A DNA stretch of 64,000 nt from Fictibacillus marinisediminis. GTDB lineage: Bacteria > Bacillota > Bacilli > Bacillales > Fictibacillaceae. The first letter of the stretch is position 1. Every line of letters begins with the position of its first letter. Shown here piece by piece: positions 62,515 through 64,000 of this stretch. The notes under the pieces are model-generated. The model was not told the DNA's origin, searched no databases, and worked only from the letters and a program-made list of their open reading frames with translations. The stretch is from NCBI RefSeq assembly GCF_023149135.1, contig NZ_JAIWJX010000002.1, positions 3,286,001-3,350,000 of the forward strand, given 5' to 3'. The translations under genes were made by a program, and so were the position numbers.

Positions 62515-62720
62515 ATAAGAAAAGCGCAAGCGGCCCGTTAAGGTCCGAAAAGCGCTGGAACTCTTACACAGCAACACGCTTTTTGTGTTGAGGAGTAAGA
62601 GTGAAGCGACCAAAGACAAATTGTGGTCCATAATTCGTCCTAAGAGGACCTTTGCTGAAAACACGAACCATGTTTTCAGCCCTGGGCGCTGGAGCTGGAC
62701 ATTACGTCTATACCGGCTTT
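62515..62720. repeat. Remnant of a dispersed repeat (family D)
   Basis: GAAAAGCGCAAGCGGCCCGT followed by CCGAAAAGCGCTGGAA, a hairpin formed by CTCTTAC and GTAAGAG arms (62562 and 62600), and a later GGGCGCTGGAGCTGGAC near 62687. The rest of the 62480-62926 gap holds no gene I can support; an imperfect GAAATAG/CTATTTC hairpin precedes the transpeptidase gene. Confidence 0.6.
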
Positions 62721-62926
62721 TCTCTCCCAGAAAAACTCTGTTTTATTATATTTACCCTACTTCGTTTATGTACACTTCGCAACTTTCATGCTTTGTTCTT
62801 AGGCGCTTTGCTCATTTTTATTTCGGACAGAGACCATTCCGTGCCTGATGACGTCTAATGAAATAGGATGGATTTTTTTATTTATCATCCAATTCTTCTA
62901 TTTCATTCATAGAAAGGACATCAACT

Positions 62927-63586
62927 GTGAAACTCAGATACCGAATTCTTGTATTTCTGGCCATTGGGCTTTTTGCTTTTTCTTATTATTTCTATCAGCA
63001 CTCCTCTTTTAGCTCGCCGAAATCCGTTCATCCTTCAGCCAAGTATCCTCCTGTTGAGCAAAAAGAAAATCATGAAAAAATTCAAAAACCACCAGTGAAC
63101 CCAACACCATCTCAAGATAAGGAAACGAACCAAGAGGTAAAAAGCCCTTCTGCCTATCCGCTATTGATCATTAACCTTCATAGCAATGAGCTCGCCTATT
63201 ATAAAAACGGGACGCTTGTAAAAACATTTTCAATTGCTTCAGGTAAATCTTCGACCCCCACTCCCCAGGGAATCTATAAAATTGCCAATAAGATTAAAAA
63301 CAGGCCCTATTACAAAGAACATATTGCTGGAGGCGATCCTAAAAATCCGCTCGGCGACCGATGGATGGGCTTATCCGTAAACCCTCAACTCTCCTATGCC
63401 ATCCACGGTAACAACAATGAAAGCTCCATCGGCCAGCATATTTCTTCCGGCTGCATCAGAATGCATAACGAAGAGGGTAGGTGGCTTTTTGATCAGATCA
63501 CTCTTCAAACCACCGTCATTATTACAAATACAGCCAAATCGTTCCCTGTAATTGCTGGACAATATGGTTACGTAACCGCACAATAA
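62927..63586 (+). CDS. L,D-transpeptidase (YkuD family)
   Basis: A 219-residue exported enzyme. An N-terminal membrane anchor or signal (residues 5-22) is followed by a Pro/Lys/Gln linker and a YkuD domain from about residue 77. The catalytic motif is intact: AIHGNNNESSIGQHISSGCIRMHNE, with His and the nucleophilic Cys. It forms or edits peptidoglycan cross-links outside the membrane. The start is GTG 62927 after AAAGGAC. The stop is followed one base later by repeat copy A3. Confidence 0.94.
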   Translation: MKLRYRILVFLAIGLFAFSYYFYQHSSFSSPKSVHPSAKYPPVEQKENHEKIQKPPVNPTPSQDKETNQEVKSPSAYPLLIINLHSNELAYYKNGTLVKTFSIASGKSSTPTPQGIYKIANKIKNRPYYKEHIAGGDPKNPLGDRWMGLSVNPQLSYAIHGNNNESSIGQHISSGCIRMHNEEGRWLFDQITLQTTVIITNTAKSFPVIAGQYGYVTAQ

Positions 63587-63812
63587 AAAAGGGGCTGTCC
63601 TGAAAGTCGAAAATTGACCTTCAGCAGCTCCTTTTTGGCTTGAAAATCTTCAATGAAAAGTTGATTGAAGTGGAAGGTGCGAGACTCCTGCGGGACTAGC
63701 GTGACAGGTGAGCCTCTTGGCGCTAGCGCCAAGAGGCTCACCGCACGCCCCGCGGAAAGCGAGCACCCTGGAACGGAAATCAACAGCTTACAGACTTCTT
63801 GGACAGCCCCTT
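63587..63812. repeat. Repeat family A, copy 3 (about 225 bp)
   Basis: Bounded by AAGGGGCTGTCC (63589-63600) and GGACAGCCCCTT (63801-63812). The left end folds as a hairpin with T-run that would terminate the transpeptidase gene. A perfect inner dyad GCCTCTTGGCGC / GCGCCAAGAGGC is present. It lies between convergent genes, one base from one stop codon and seven bases from the other. Confidence 0.9.
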
Positions 63813-63819
63813 CTTCCTT

Positions 63820-64000
63820 TTACATAAGATACCGAAGATAAACATAAACACTTGATATAAGAATGGATAAAATCATCAAGGGGAATCCAATAATCAAATA
63901 TTTAACAAACGAAATATGATAGCCTTCTTTACCCGCAAGTCCGGCAACCACAAGGTTGGCACTCGCACCGATCAAGGTTCCGTTGCCGCCAAGGCAGGCT
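63820..64000 (-). CDS. ArsB/NhaD-type (SLC13-like) membrane transporter, C-terminal end
   Basis: Sixty C-terminal codons of a gene continuing beyond the window. GGNGTLIGASANLVVAGLA is the signature of the last transport domain in ArsB, CitMHS and related ion transporters, followed by a hydrophobic stretch and the stop at 63822-63820. An arsenite, divalent-anion or sodium/proton transporter are all possible. Its 3' end abuts repeat copy A3. Confidence 0.8.
   Translation of the reverse strand, partial: ACLGGNGTLIGASANLVVAGLAGKEGYHISFVKYLIIGFPLMILSILISSVYVYLRYLM

Noticed and set aside
62652..62858. 68-codon plus-strand ORF with hydrophobic stretches
   Set aside because: No ribosome binding site and it begins in a repeat remnant; composition looks like chance.

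Overview
The window looks like chromosomal DNA from an aerobic, endospore-forming member of the Bacillaceae. The evidence is the gene content and control elements: a spore-coat transglutaminase (Tgl), a SpoVB-type flippase, the lipid II flippase Amj, PbpC, FloT/YuaF, RocB, a CsoR-CopZ-CopA copper operon, a purine riboswitch before xpt-pbuX, a Trp T-box before trpS, an S-box before the sulfate-assimilation operon, and TRAP-like GAG/TAG triplets before trpE. Moderate GC, AGGAGG-type ribosome binding sites and TTG/GTG starts fit. Fictibacillus or a near relative is my guess, not something the sequence proves. No rRNA, tRNA, CRISPR array, prophage or intact IS element was seen.

Layout. 1-7.5 kb: 3' part of a CopD-like gene, an unknown coiled-coil membrane protein, a PyrH paralogue behind a tiny leader ORF and terminator, a 43-aa zinc-ribbon protein, xpt-pbuX with its riboswitch, a Cu/Zn-SOD lipoprotein behind tandem repeats, a peptidase E and a decayed FtsX-type permease. 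7.5-16 kb: rocB, a DDAH-like hydrolase whose 3' end was rewritten by a repeat element, an M42 peptidase, a secreted M23 hydrolase, tgl and two peptide-type ABC permeases. 16-30 kb: an unknown secreted protein, a frameshifted NERD gene, a 21-bp periodic motif array, a sigma-54 activator beside an acyl-CoA ligase, a DUF4931 protein, pbpC, a quinone-stress pair (esterase plus ring-cleaving dioxygenase) and a COG2509 flavoprotein with a PurR-like box pair. 30-45 kb: SRAP, T-box/trpS, two DedA proteins, a SpoVB-like flippase, P5C reductase, a frameshifted M42 peptidase, a peroxiredoxin, trpE, amj and two methyltransferases. 45-64 kb: a P450, a VOC protein, a LysE exporter, floT-yuaF, the yezD-cysH-sat-cysC-sumT-sirB-sirC operon, a TSUP transporter with an attenuated leader, the copper operon with a His-rich membrane protein, an acyl-CoA dehydrogenase, an L,D-transpeptidase and the 3' end of an ArsB-like transporter.

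Sulfur genes act together: Sat, CysC and CysH reduce sulfate to sulfite, and SumT, SirB and SirC make the siroheme needed by sulfite reductase. Copper genes act together: CsoR senses, CopZ carries and CopA exports Cu(I). Tryptophan appears twice under different RNA controls (T-box trpS, TRAP-like trpE).

The most unusual structure is a set of six related 190-305 bp non-coding repeats of two end-types. All three copies of one type sit between convergent genes, and several repeat ends supply stop codons. Other second-look items are the 21-bp periodic array, the sodC upstream repeats, the leader-ORF/terminator before the PyrH paralogue, and the attenuated TSUP leader. I see no large undescribed defence or biosynthetic system.
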